A stretch of DNA of 64,000 nt from Clarireedia homoeocarpa (GCA_001465935.1 LNKV01000002.1:1488001-1552000); one strand, 5' to 3'; shown: positions 11,326 through 23,871, numbered from the stretch's first letter. Program-made: numbers and translations. The notes: generated from the sequence alone by a model not told the origin.

Positions 11326-11410
11326 GTAGTATGTAGTATGTAGTCTATAGTTTGTAGTCTGTAGTCTGTAGTCTGTAGTCTGTAGTCTGTAGTCTGTAGT
11401 CTGTAGTATA
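11326..11410. repeat. (TAGTCTG)n heptanucleotide repeat
   Basis: About ten units of TAGTCTG with degenerate TAGTATG units at the left end. The unit length and lack of spacers make it a simple minisatellite, not CRISPR. Confidence 0.9.
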
Positions 11411-13000
11411 TAGCAAATGCTTTTACGACCAAGTTTTTCGTATCTGGAACCTATAAGACGGCATCTCTGTCGAATGCTAGTTTATCGGAGAATATCACAA
11501 GGCGACGAGATGAGATGGGGGTCTGGTTTCGTGGATATGTTTCGTTTGGTGAGGTTTCGTCTGGTGAGGTTTCGTCTTGTCTTATCTTGTCTCGCTTCGG
11601 CATGACTCTTTCTTTGACATCTCTACTTTTTGGGGCTAACAACATCGAGGGAAAATAGCCATTGTACTCTGTGTCTTCGTATGATCTATCAAATCAATTG
11701 CTCATTAGCGGCTCCTTCAATATCGGTTGATACCAATTTATATTGGAAATGTCCAGAAACAGAGGTGTAAACCAGAAAAATGCCTAATAAGAACAATTAT
11801 TTAGTCATATCACAGTCATATCACATCCCATCACAATCCTCAATGGCCTCGAAAAAGGTCGGACGCTTCTGCCGAGGCAGTTCTGCTGTATCAATATAGA
11901 ATTTCATAAAGATGGGCAAGGGAAAAGGACAAGAAAGAGAAAGAGGAAAGGCCGTCGTAGCCTGCTCCCCTGTAAGTATGAATGCATACATGCATACATT
12001 TTGCACTGCACTGCACCGAATCCCATCGCATCGCATCCCATCGCATCCGCAATAATCGAAAATCCTACGGCTGTTATTCCATCGTTCCTCCACCCCCTCC
12101 ACCCTAGTCATGCTCAAGTAAAAATTTCCACATTGGGGAGCAAAAAGTCACGATGCTCAGCTGGACAGGTCCCGGTGAAGGTTGTGATTCAGGATCCGTT
12201 GGCATGGAGGTCCGTATCCGTTTCTGGATACCGGACGTTCGTGTGTACTCGGGTAGTATAACGGAATGGCAGACCGGCGGTGGTTTGGGGTGGAAGGCGT
12301 ATTGCATTGCATCTAGGTAGAAATGTGTGCACAGATGGACGGATACACAGATAGACAGATGGAATATACAAAAATAGGTTTGGGCTTGGCTGTTATGTCA
12401 AACGGCATCTGATCGATCTCCTGCGATATCCAACCCAACCGTTGCACTTTTTCTTCGATTGCGGTTGTATTGTACTGATAGGGCAAATGCTACAGTTACC
12501 TCGTAAAGAAAGGCTCGTTGCGACCTCTCCTTCTCTATCGTATCACAACCTATGCCACCTGTCCTCTCCTGTCCGGTCCGGTAGTTGATGATCGATTAGA
12601 TGATTGATGGAATCTGACGGGATCGTTCCAACAACGGCTTCCATATCCGCACCAAATGTTGGCCGCGTTCTAGGGTAGTTGAGTGTCGGCACTGGGAGTA
12701 GGATCTCTGGGCAATTAGACCAGAACGGCGTGAACGGGCAAGTATGTTGTTAATGGGATCGTTATTTGACCAATGGGATTATTTGTATCGTGAGCTTCAC
12801 CTAGCAAAACATAGCCTCGACCAAAAACCACATTTGACACTTCGTGCCTTGATACCAAGTAGGGTAGTTCATCCGTGCTAGCCAGTGAAATCCGAGCAGG
12901 CTAAGCCGCGAAGGGACTAGATCCCGCGTGATAAACAGCTGAAATTAGAAGATGGAAAACCGTCGTGTTGTTGTGTTGCTGACATTCTCACCAAATTATC

Positions 13001-15035
13001 ACCACAATAGAATCAGCAGCATCATCAATATCATCATCATAGACATTGGCATTGTTGTCGGCGTCGTTGTTGGCGTCGTTGTTGTCATTATCGCACGTTT
13101 GCAAATCATCCACTGCCATTATCCGCGCCTTTCCATCTCGCAAATGTATTCCAATTCCATCATCCGTCCATCATCCGTCCGACCTCTGGGATGACCCAGC
13201 CATATCCATATCCATATCCATATCATCCATATCTATATCCTGTATCCTGTATTCCCCCTGACACTCTGCCTTGCTGAGCATCTTGGGATATACATCATCA
13301 ACCATTGTTCTTGGCTTACTCGTACCGTACCTACCTCGTACCTTACTTGCAGTAGTGTAACCACACCCATATCCCTATCGTGCTCGACTGGCCAGTCAGC
13401 AATCTGTCCGAATGACTGACACTGGTGAGGGAGCGAGCGACTTCCAACTTGGGTCACTTACACATCATTTGACATGGGATTGCATTGGCACTCGCGGCAA
13501 TTTGCTACCTGTACGCGCGATGAAAGTCGAGCGCACGACGACTAGCCTCCCATTCTAGCTAGCCAACTACTAGGTATAGACCGTATGGTATGTATTCCAA
13601 ACCTATCCTACCACTCACCGGAAGGCTACTATCACTATCTCTACCTAGCCGCTTCTACTTTTACACTGACTTACTCTCACTACTGCTTACCGACTAGCTC
13701 TTGTCTTCGGCTTCTCCTTCTCGAGCTGCCTCGCTCCCTCGCTCCCTCGCTCCCTCCCCCCGCTACTCACGCTCACACTCACTCTCACACTCACACTCAC
13801 ACTCCAACTCACAATCGCACTCGCACTCGCACTCTAGAACATACCCACTTCTACGGAGCACCTCTGGACACAACCCGTCTTTTACCCGGCATTCTTTGGG
13901 TTCCCCTGGCTAACTGCTACTCGCTCACTTCATACTAACCAAACAAGCAACGTATCTGTCCTATTATGAGGCCTTCCTCCATGTGGATATGGAAACACCG
14001 ACATTAACCAACCCATGAACCCACAAACCCATGGCAACTAGGCGATTTGTACGGGACCCCGGAACACCATAGTGGATCCCGGGTATCCTCTCGTGCCTCT
14101 TCGTGCTCTTCTCTTTCTTCTCAAGCAAGCGATATGGGTATGGGTTGGGACAGCCCTTATCCCCCCCCCCCCCTACGTCGCTAAGCCTTCAAAATGTTTG
14201 TCCTAGTCCTAGTCTCTTTTTTATTCCTTCTTTAGCAGCTCTTAGCAGCTTTTTTCTGCTATCCCAGTTCGCTCGACTTAACCTAAATCGATCTTCCGCA
14301 GATCCAATATTCCCGATTTTTCGGGACTATCTTGCTGAGGTACTTCCTATGACTTCGAGGCTGAGGCCTTTACTCAGCGCGTTTCAAGGTTACTATTTCA
14401 GCCCTCTGGAAGAACCCCCCTCACCCCCGGTTTGCCTTGTGCCATCTCCACCCCATGCCAAACTTATCGACGCAATGGTAAGCCACCTCGTGGTAGCAGA
14501 CCGCCCGTTTGGGACTCGTTTTCGGGATTTGGCATGGTCGTTCTTTTCCTGTCAAGAATACCGTCACTGAGGCAGATGTGCTTCCAACTTTTTTCTACTG
14601 CGCCTACGACTCACCTCATCCTCCCATGCATAGCTTTGCTGCATGTTTGTCGACCTGCATATACTACATGCAGGTTCATTGACCAGCCTGCCACTGTTGC
14701 CTTATTCTATAACGGCAAGACTTCAACTCGATCAAGTGGCAGAGACTATAAGGCAGTCATATTCCTACTGTCAACGAATGACTCCCACTTCGCACCACAA
14801 GAATCGTCATCTTTCAGGTTTAGACCTCTTTCGTCCAGGCATCTCTTTCCGTCTCTCTCCCACTCGTTAATATATTTCATTGTATTTCAGTCCTGTTGAC
14901 CTCAGTCCATTTCATATCATACTTCCTCAACTTACTCGACTTACCCCTCCATCGCTATCATACAAACCCCACCACACATCACACTCACAGAGTCTTTACA
15001 CCTACGCCTACATCTTATCCCAATCGACAGTCGTC
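13001..15035. promoter_or_regulatory. Long CT/CA-rich upstream region of the 85-residue gene
   Basis: About 2 kb with strong pyrimidine bias, including CTCCCTCG and CTCACACTCG tracts at 13730-13834 and many CT-rich stretches up to 15.03 kb. Such regions are typical of promoters and long 5' leaders of filamentous-fungal genes. No conserved coding exon was found. Translated frames are compositionally biased. Confidence 0.45.
13730..13834. repeat. CTCCCTCG / CTCACA low-complexity tract
   Basis: Tandem CTCCCTCG units pass into CTCACA/CTCGCA units. The tract is strongly strand-asymmetric (pyrimidine plus A). Confidence 0.85.
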
Positions 15036-15293
15036 ATGTGTTATCTCGTGGTCGAACGATATTCAGTCTGCCGCTGCCTATACTACCAGCACAGTGTCGA
15101 CATGTGCGCGGCATACGGCACACAAGGCCACGGAATCCAAGAGAGAACAGTATTAGTCGGTTATGCTTGCGACAAGCATTCGTCACATCAACCTTACCAT
15201 GACTCGTCGGCGCGGGAACAATACTCAGATTCGGGATACTACACGGCCAGCCATAGCTCGCGGACCCAATCCTCTCGACGCAGCCGCCGGTGA
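15036..15293 (+). CDS. Conserved small Cys-containing fungal protein
   Basis: A single exon of 85 residues starting at ATG 15036. The N-terminal half, MCYLVVERYSVCRCLYYQHS then DMCAAYG and ERTVLVGYACDKHS, carries five Cys residues and resembles small uncharacterised ascomycete proteins that I recall sharing the MCY-VVERY-VCRCLY pattern. The C-terminal third is Ser/Arg-rich and probably disordered. An upstream frame extends the same reading frame, but it has low-complexity sequence and no good start. The Cys spacing (Cys2, Cys12, Cys14, Cys23, Cys46) plus His residues could bind zinc, which is an inference. Function is unknown. It sits alone in about 11 kb of gene-poor DNA, behind a long pyrimidine-rich leader. 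Confidence 0.75.
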   Translation: MCYLVVERYSVCRCLYYQHSVDMCAAYGTQGHGIQERTVLVGYACDKHSSHQPYHDSSAREQYSDSGYYTASHSSRTQSSRRSRR

Positions 15294-15786
15294 AACATAC
15301 TATCTTCGGTATCTGGATGTTCATGGCAATCGCGACCTCTAGTGCGCTTTGAATTTAATCATTGGGTCAAATATCTCTTCTCCTTCCGAGCAAAGACTTC
15401 GACAGCACCACCTTCGGAGCTTACACGCCTTCTTGTCGGTCATGATCGAATCAGATTTTCATCTGCGCCATGAAGTTCTTGCAAGACCGCCGAGGTCAAT
15501 TCTCTCTTTCGATACCTTTCTACCTATTTCGCGCACGACCATACAATCTACGAACGAACATGCGATGCCACAAATCACACGAAGTTATCGAAGACATGTA
15601 GGAAGGAATATACAAGCATTTTACCCTCCACTCTACGCACACGAAGAACTATCACGATACACGATCATTGAACGTTTTGGGCATTGCATAGCGGTTCATT
15701 TACACAGGCATAGCGTTGGGATATGGAAACAATGAATATGGTAATTTTTATTTGAGCTGGATATCTTGTTACGAGTTACTGCTTCT

Positions 15787-15788
<2 letters not shown>

Positions 15789-15823
<35 letters not shown>
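15789..15823. repeat. Poly(T) tract of 35 bases
   Basis: An uninterrupted run of 35 T residues about 500 bp downstream of the 85-residue gene. Lysine-rich minus-strand frames here are artefacts of the tract. Confidence 0.95.
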
Positions 15824-15825
<2 letters not shown>

Positions 15826-17192
15826 GCTACTGTTTTGTTGCATTGGGAGAGGACATATACCTGGTGTTTGGGATGGATCACATACTGCTTTGGGGAGGAG
15901 TTTATTTTGCTTTTGACTCATCACCGAGGAATGAATCTGTGATTCATAAGTTTTCTTTGACTTTGTATCTGTCAGCCTTTTTCCATCATGTTCTACACCA
16001 CTCCTCAAAGGAGCCAGTCTCCGCGCTCAGGCAGCAATCTTGTATTTCTAAGGTTCGGAACCGATGAAGGAAGGAATGGTCTCGTGGGCTGTGCCTGCTT
16101 TATCAAACCACCCAATCATTTTTGTCTTTTAACCTCTTTTGGTGTTTTCTCTTTTGCTTTTTTGACTCACTTTGCTCTTATTGCTGTTTGCGTGGTTTCC
16201 GTCCTATACGATATATGTTGACCATATCTTCTAATTTGGTATCGGGTTATTTCCTTTTCTGCATGTGCTGGCATTTGCACCCACCTCACCCCTGGAGGAT
16301 ATGGAACGGAACGGGAGAGGATTAGAAAGCGTGGGGGGAAGGGGAGGAGCATTTTTTAATACTGGATATTGGAAGTGTGTATCGGATTGGAGAGAGGAAA
16401 AAGGAAAAAAAAAAAAAAAAAACAATATTCTGTCGTGTATCAGTCGACGTAAACGGGCTTTACAATACTATGCTATGGCTATTTATATGTTTTGGGGGAA
16501 TGAATGAATGAACGCGATATGGATAGAATCCGGATGCGGTAGACGAGGGATGGGGATACGTGTGGATAGTATGTCGACAGGATGGCATAGATATAATACG
16601 GAAGCTCGGATAGAGAGATGTGAGCTATGGACAGCGGAGGAGGGAGGGGGGGGGGTTATTTCTTCATATAATGTTACTGTAAAAGAATCGATATCGTAAT
16701 CCAAATGCCCTTCCAATTGATTCTTTTGCTTACCTGGCATGAATAATAACAAAAATGCAAGTAATTGTTAGTCAACCATCTAACGACGTACACAGCATAA
16801 GGCTTTCTCTTTCTCTCTCCCGGTTCCTGTTCCGTTTCTCGGAAGTGTACGACGTACTGTATACTGTATGTAGTACACGACTTCACTCATGTGATCACTT
16901 TTTCATGTATGCAATTCGCATTCGCTTCAGGGATATTGGTTGTATTGTAGACGGGGATGTTACGGGATAGGCAGGGCAAGGCAGGGCAGCAGGGGAGGGG
17001 GGGTTTTTGCGATGACGCGCGGGGGGAAGAGAGGGGTGCGCTGCTGCAGGAAGGTAGGTATCTGCTGTATGGTTATATGCGTACGTCATTATTGGTAGGT
17101 AGCCTTTTGGCTTTGGAATTTGGAGATGTGGGTTTGATTTTGGTTGGGGGGAGGGATATCGGTTGGGAAGGGAAGCTGTGCTGTGGCTGAAT

Positions 17193-17231
17193 GTCTTTCT
17201 TTCTTTCTTTCTTTCTTTCTTTTTTTCTTTC
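17193..17231. repeat. (TTTC)n microsatellite
   Basis: About nine TTTC units with one T-rich interruption. Confidence 0.9.
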
Positions 17232-17503
17232 TGAAAATGGGGGAGGAGGGAAAGAGAAGAGGGGTTAAGATAAAGTAAGTGTATAGAAAATACGGGACGG
17301 GACGGGCAGGTTTTGGGCTTGGGACAGGGAACATGGGAAGGGAGGGACTTTTGGTTATTGTTTTGTCTGGCGTTGTTAACTAACTTGGGGAATAGAATAG
17401 AAAAGAATACAGGCAGTGCCTGGTCATAGCTACACTCGGTCCAACAAATTTCTATATCGGGTGCTGTTGCTGTCGTTGCATTTGTTGGGACGAACAAACG
17501 GCC

Positions 17504-17504
17504 A

Positions 17505-17538
<34 letters not shown>
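17504..17538. repeat. (AATC)n microsatellite
   Basis: About eight perfect AATC units. Confidence 0.9.
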
Positions 17539-20034
17539 GTAGTAGCGTATAACATGTACTTCGTACAGTATTCTCGTATGGGACGTGGAGTACTTCGTAG
17601 GATCCGGGAGAACCGGGGAGGAAGCACGGACCTAGAGGGAGGAGGGAGAGGGACAGGGGACGGCGGGATCGGGTGGGAGGCATAGGACAGAGATGTGGAT
17701 GTGGATGTGGATATGGTTTGGCTTCTCTTGGATATAATCCGAATACAGTACCAATACGAGATCGTGGAATAGAACAACGTTAGAGGGCAGGGTTTGTTTG
17801 GGCTTGGGTAGGAGAGATAGGATGATTATGTGTGTATCTATCTAGGTAGCCACCACGTAGATATCAATGTGCCTGTGCTTGGATGGTGGGGGCGGGTAAA
17901 GGAGCGGGAGAGGGACTCGAAAGCTTAATTGAAGGAAGCTTGAATTGGGTGATGAGGATGATAGCAATGAAGATGGGAAGTTTCGAAACGAGATTTGTAT
18001 TATGATGGAAAGAAAGCTTGTGGCACAGTTTGGCTCTCACAAGGAAGGATGCAACAGGAAGAAACACGAAGAGGAGGGGGGTAGTTGGATGGATAGAGTT
18101 ATGTTTAGACATATGACAGTATTATGAGGCACATGTATACCCAGTACATTCTGTATGTGTGTAAAGAGAACCTCAATACTTCTTAATTCGTGAGAACCAG
18201 TCATAGTGAAAGGCGACTTTGTTTTGGGATCCGTCCTGCGACGTTCTGGGTAATACACATCATCTCCAAGCCATCCGCTATTTGCTACCCACTTTTAAGC
18301 TCCGCGATATCCCTGCGGTTGTAGTTGATATCAAAATACAGATCAGACTACAATTAACGCTCTATGTGAATGAATGCCTCGCCATTTAAAGTATGAAATC
18401 GAGGCTTGACATGTACATGTGTAAATCTGGTCTTGAAACATATGTCAAAACACCCTCAAAAAATGTTCGTATTGTAGGTTCGGAAGGAATCTTCTCCATT
18501 TCCTATGTTGCAATACATGAGTGTGGCTGAACTGCACACCCTTCACTAACATGATGTAAATCCGTGCATGCATTCCAACATGCATAGGCTAAATAGACAT
18601 TTAGCTCCCCCCCATGATGCTATATGCAGGAACGACAGCACTAAGTCGTATTTGTGGAGTGAAAGCGATGATCAGAAAGCTTGCCGCCAGGTGACATTTC
18701 GTTTCGAGATGTATTCCAATCTCCAATGTCTATTTTAAAAGACAAAATATAAGATGAGGATGAGGACAAGAAGCTCAAATGGAATTCTCAAGTACCGTTG
18801 ATGAAGATGATGAGTAAGACTAACCAAGACCAACATCACCAACCAACAGTTGTCTCGTGTCTCTGCAAGGATTCTCGGGAGTTGGTACCTTGAAATAGAA
18901 TTGGCAGTAAAGGTACCTACCGATCCGGGTGGTCGAATATACCAAGGCAGCGGCCATACCGTCTGGTGGCTTCGGTCAAAGATGTCGTATTGCATATCTT
19001 GGGAATACACAATACTGATTGATAACTTGCAGCCTTCAAACTCAGCCTTGGCTGAAGGTTACACCAAATGGGTGGAGATTGAGCAAATTTGGAAGGATTA
19101 TGAAAGTTTAGGCAATACCGTGCGAGGGTCAAATGCCGCGTAATGTACAAGTAATACCGAAGGAATATCATAGAGAGAACATTAATCTTCTGGATTTCTC
19201 AACAAAAACTCATGCGATATCGTACGCGTCCTTGCCTCATGAGCAATTCAGATGATAAGGTGCCCACAAATAGTCTTGAATGCAATCCTCTGCAACCGCT
19301 AAATGGATCGATAACGTAGCGATGAGTATTGGGGGCAAAGCCACCAATCCCAAGTTCTTGGAATGTGCCTTCATCCAGAAAGCTGGCAAGGGTGGGAAAG
19401 CCAGATGGTCATCGCCAGTCTCAAAATAGAGAGGCAGAAAAGGATCCTATGAAATATTTATGGACGTTGCGTAATCATGACCGTATAACATTCCATGCTT
19501 CGATTGTCCCCCGGGAAGGATATTGCGACCGAGTCACCATTGCCATGTGTTCATGCACGATCAGATTTACCATCAAGTGTTTGCTCAGGGGGAAAGCGTA
19601 CGTGATATGCAGGCAAAATCCTTGTGCGCCATGTGAGTGGTGTTGGAAAGAGTTGTATGCTGTGTTTGGTGAATGTGAAATGGCCACTTATGCAGTGAGA
19701 CAAGGTGGGGTCCAAAATTATACGTTCATAGGAGGGAGCCATAGCCGTTGAATGGACAGATTTGTGTGATGGGATGATGTGAGATTGTTGGCGAGCGGTT
19801 CATGATAGGCGAGGTCGGAGGTAATGCAATTTTGTGACCGGAGATAGTGTTAGCTACTTTGGCTAAGGAAGATGTGATGGTCCTTGGAAGTTGACTCATT
19901 GTTTGGTAAACTGGAAAAGCCCGAACGAATATTCTTACCCGTCGTATTCTTTGGGCATGGCTCAATGTCGTTCGTACAAGATCACTGCGAAATCAGCGAT
20001 CACGAGTCATGAAACACGGCGCAGAATCTTCTGT

Positions 20035-20053
20035 CCCCCCCCCCCCCCCCCCC
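20035..20053. repeat. Poly(C) tract of 19 bases
   Basis: A run of 19 C residues just downstream of the F-box gene. Its exact length is likely to be error-prone in sequencing. Confidence 0.9.
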
Positions 20054-20190
20054 GGTTGACTGGCAAAGACAGATCGACCAATTGACGCCTGACAAGGCCA
20101 AGAAGTTCTCCAACCGATATTGCTTGATATTTGCTAGGCTAGGTGATTGTGAGTTCTGTAGAGTTAGGTCAGGATTTTGTAATGCCTCTC

Positions 20191-22161
20191 TCATTGCCCG
20201 AGCCATGAGCCCGCCACCACACGATTTCTGAAACCACTTTGACCGCCAAATACATCTCGGAAAGAGTATCGCACTGAAACACCCTTACTACGAGCATATT
20301 CCACCGCATCGGAACTTACCCCATCACATTGATTCAAGCTGAGCCATGTGATGCCCATGCCAACGAAATGCTTCACAGCAACACCTGTGATATATGTTCC
20401 GTCTACATTGAGGCTATGAAGCATGGGGCATTTCGTAGTGATATCGATAATATCTGCTTCTCGGTAAAGTGAAGCTTCGAGTGAAAGTTCTTCGAGGCTC
20501 CCGCAAGGTGGAAATGTAGCTGCAGTAGTAGGTTCGTCGAAACGGCAACCTATCCTCGCTTGCTTGAGATTGATAGCAGATCTCATAATAGTCTGAACAG
20601 TGATTGTGCCGAGAGGGCTGTGCTCACAACTGAACGATTCGAGCAACGGCAATTTCATCTCGAAATCGCCCACACCACTCGTAAAGTACAGATAGTCTAG
20701 ATCAAGCGATACGATGGTTTCTGGAAGCTTGGGAGGATAAGACAGTCCTACATGGTGCAGTTCAAGATTCTGCAGTTTCCGAAGATTTGTCAAATCAACT
20801 TCGAATCCTGTGCAATCGAATCCCTGCAATCCCAGAGTTTCGATATTCGGAATGACATCAAGGAGGTTGTGCTGTGAATCATTATAAAGTGCTACGATAG
20901 AGGGGGAGCCATGATCTTGTCTACTTACTATTAGTCCGCTATTCTCAACCGCTGTGAGATGCAGAGCTCGCAGAGCTTCAAGTCTTGGCCAAAAAACGTT
21001 CCCAATTCGTGCACTTGTAACGGAGGAAAACTCTGCCACCTCGATAGTATCTTTCACGAGATTCAAAGCGCTAAGTACAGCACTTAGTGTGATGGAACAT
21101 CTTTCTGATATCTCCAACTCGGTCAGACTTTTAGCCATAGGAAGGGCTGATAGTAGGGTTTCCCCAATGTAGCCTGGACGACAAATTTTCAGTTGCCAAA
21201 GATTTTTGCAGTATTTTGTAAGATATTGCAATTTTTGAGCATCTATACTACCCTGGGAAAGAATGGCTTGGTCAACAGTATAATTCGATCTCTTGACGTG
21301 TGCTCTTATTGCCTTTTGTGAGACTGGTCGTTTGGCACCGCTGGTATCAAGCGTGGTCCAAAGCTTGTAGAACGACTCGAGTAGCCGCTTCCAGGGTCTG
21401 CTGACCGCTAGGCAAATACTAATAGATGTTAATCAAGTTCCGGAGGATGATCTACCAGACTTACACTCGGTCCCGCATATCGAGCCGTTCTGTAACCATT
21501 TGTGCCAGTTCAAGAGGAAGATAAGTAAGAGGATCCAAGCATTTCCTTGGTTCTTGCGATTTTTGTAATTTGCTGAACATGGCTTGAAGCTTCTGTGTAA
21601 TCAGATTTCAGTAAAAAAGCCTATATCACAGACAGATTGTACTGACCACACGCTCTTCATCGATGCCAACTTTGACCTTCTTGAGACCGCGTTCATATAT
21701 TTTCAGGGCTAATTCGCGCTCTCCCTTGAGCTGCAACACTTTGCCACATCGTAAATATCCCTGTAGACATCTTCAGTAGTGATACCTCTATTCCAGGGCA
21801 ACCTCTTGCGTTACCTTCGAAAGCTCTGGTTTTAATTCGATCATGTGCTTGGCATCCTTGAGAGCTGGTTGTAATTGTTCGAGCTTCTCATATGTGGCCG
21901 CACGATGATCCAAAGCAGTAAGCAGCATATATCCAGTGCTTATGTTCACAGCCTATAACGTATTCAGTATTTGAAATGACTCGAATAAGTGATTTGTATA
22001 GCACGAGTTTGGCAATTGAGATTAGCAGTTGAGAGTGGCAATTGAGATATACTTACTTCCGTAAAGGCTTGCAATGCACCTGAATAGTGCTTTTTCTGAT
22101 ATCGATTGCGGCCCCTCTCCATGGGACCCATTCCTTCCTCGTCACCATATTCGGTAGACAT
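20191..22161 (-). CDS. dia2: TPR / F-box / LRR protein of the Dia2-Pof3 type
   Basis: Five exons on the minus strand: 22161..22057, 21952..21815, 21760..21647, 21592..21465 and 21418..20191; 570 residues. Domains in order: tetratricopeptide repeats at about 10-130 (RGRNRYQKKHYSGALQAF, then GYLRCGKVLQLKGE), an F-box at about 140-180 (DPLTYLPLELAQMVTERLDM), and leucine-rich repeats to the C-terminus. This order is that of budding-yeast Dia2 and fission-yeast Pof3, substrate receptors of the SCF ubiquitin ligase. They bind Skp1 through the F-box and act in replisome disassembly and genome stability. All junctions keep the frame, and the TPR and F-box sequence flows across them. It shares a 253-bp divergent promoter with the HAD gene. 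The assignment is by domain order; other F-box/LRR families with TPRs are possible. Confidence 0.82.
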
Positions 22162-22414
22162 CTGATATAAGTAGGGAGTGAATGAAATCTGAGGACAATC
22201 CCCTGTAATAAATGTTGAAAGAAATCGCGTGAAGGTCGCGACTTGATGCAAGATCACGAGGATTGATTCACCGATTATATAATCACGATAAGATAAGAAG
22301 TTAATGCCGAGGTTTGTCGCATTTCGGGAAACTCTCACAAACACAACATTACCTTTCTCCATGTCACAAGAAGATTTCCCTATAGAATTTGTTTTAGAGG
22401 GTATAGAGAGCATA
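22162..22414. promoter_or_regulatory. Compact divergent promoter
   Basis: The 253 bp lies between the start codons of the F-box gene (minus) and the HAD gene (plus). Two earlier in-frame ATGs for the HAD gene (22304 and 22361) fall inside it, so the transcribed part may be larger. Confidence 0.5.
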
Positions 22415-23871
22415 ATGGTTTCAAGCAAGCAACCAAGGGTGATTCTGTTTGATATTGGTGGAGTTTGTGTGAGTATTTTATACCCCTTTTGGATACTTGA
22501 AGTTAGTTTGGCAACAGCAACATGCATACGAGTTCAGTATTTCTACATGCTCCAAGGTTGCGTCTATTCAGCAACCGTCTGTCGAGGCTATCATGAGTTG
22601 AGGTCATCTTCAAATGGGAGCCAATGTGTTCTGCCTAAGATTCTTCCCTAACACCTCTGCTCTCCATCTCAGATTCCGCTTCACGTATATACTAACCTGC
22701 TCAGGTCCTCTCCCCAATGCAAGCGATCCTAGATTTTGAGATCTCCAAAGGCATACCCCCGGGCTGGGTCAACTACGCTCTATCTAGAAACAAGCCAAAT
22801 GGGTTTTGGTAGGTGGCCATAACTTTCCTGATGCTGCAGAGACAAGCCGCAGTTGAACGCCTCCAGTGATGCATGCATTCGAATATCAACATATTCGAAT
22901 TCGATTTAAACAACCACCCGAGACTCTTTAAGTGAACACCTAAAATTGAATCCGAAATTCTCAGAAATACAAATATCATACCACCCATTCCAGTCACCTC
23001 CTCTCAAAGCGCCCACTAACACATTCACCTAGGCACCGCCTCGAACGCGGCGAGCTCGAACTAAACTCCTCCTGGTTCCATGGCTTCACCTCTGATCTTC
23101 ATAATCCCACTTTTTGGACCGATTTCTACAACTCCGTCCAAGCCAAACATTCTCTCCCAGCCGAAGTTCCACCAGTTCCCAAAATCAACGGCGAGAGGCT
23201 CTTCTGGTCTATGATGGACAATTCCCGTGATCTAGACCCATGGTAATGACTTCTCTCTTTCCCTACTCTCCTTTCATACCTCTTTATGCTCCTCCTCATC
23301 TCCAAATTCTAACACCTTTCCCGTAGGATGTACCCCTGTCTCCAAAAACTCAAAGCCTCCAAGAAATACATCCTCGCCGGCCTCTCCAATACAGTAATCT
23401 TCCCACCCGACCATGCGTACTCGAAATCCCACCCGTTTATAACCGAAATCTTCGACGTCTTCATCTCTGTATGTAGCATCCACCTACCCGCCTACTATCT
23501 CCGTCTCCCTTCTCCTCCTAGCTATGCTAACCCCTTCTCAGTCCGCACACGTCCACCTCCGCAAACCCTCTCCCGAAATCTACGACCTCACCTTGCGCAC
23601 TCTCCGCGAATACATCACATCTCACCCCAGCTCAAGCTCTTCTTCCCACCTAGACCCCTCAGAAATACTCTTCCTAGACGATATAGGTGAGAATCTGAAA
23701 GCTGCGCGGCAGATAGGTATGCAGACGATCAAAGTACCACTAGGACGTAGCTACGAGGCGGTAGAGGAGTTGGAAAGGATCACGGGATTGCAGTTGCAGG
23801 GGGATCATCCGAAGGTGCCGATTTTGCCGAGGGGAATGGGGAAGGAGATGGAGAAGAGCGCGAAGTTATAG
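22415..23871 (+). CDS. HAD-superfamily hydrolase, epoxide-hydrolase/ACAD10-like
   Basis: Five exons: 22415..22468, 22705..22808, 23033..23242, 23327..23468 and 23542..23871; 279 residues. Motif I is FDIGGV, with nucleophile Asp13 but Gly15 where many HAD phosphatases have the second Asp. Motif II is probably in LAGLSNT, motif III the Lys of LRKPSPEIY, and motif IV FLDDIGEN. The helical cap lies between motifs I and II. The pattern fits the HAD branch that includes the N-domain of soluble epoxide hydrolase and ACAD10. The natural substrate is unknown. The start at 22415 has the best context (A at -3, G at +4), but ATGs at 22361 and 22304 are in frame and would add 18 or 37 residues. All four introns have GT-AG ends and restore conserved-looking sequence, for example NGFW-HRLERGE across intron 2. 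Confidence 0.8.

Larger units (their letters stand above)
9220..13000. other. Gene-poor, microsatellite-rich region
   Basis: About 3.8 kb with no reading frame that looks like a conserved protein. It holds many simple repeats: TGTA tetramers, GGATA pentamers, TAGTCTG heptamers, short GCTAACTAA and TTCGCAAG tandem units, and GCATC/CCATC runs near 12.0 kb. It follows the end of the Zn2Cys6 gene. It may hold distal regulatory or untranslated sequence. Confidence 0.5.
15294..20190. other. Gene-poor region with simple repeats
   Basis: Nearly 5 kb without a convincing gene. It contains T, C, TTTC and AATC tracts and GTGGAT repeats near 17.69 kb. Frames such as 18850-19143 and 19329-19751 have no recognisable family and mostly rely on non-ATG starts. 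The segment next to 20190 is the 3' flank of the F-box gene. Confidence 0.45.

Noticed and set aside
11326..11410. Regular repeats considered as a CRISPR array
   Set aside because: Units are seven bases with no spacers, and the genome is eukaryotic.
13585..13938. 117-codon frame rich in His/Thr/Arg
   Set aside because: The composition is dictated by CTCACA-type repeats; there is no domain or splice evidence.
15696..16008. Lysine-rich minus-strand frames
   Set aside because: They arise from the poly(T) tract and have no conserved sequence beyond it.
19329..19751. 140-codon plus-strand frame
   Set aside because: It starts at TTG and resembles no family I know. It contains several Cys but no supportable start; a decayed gene cannot be excluded.
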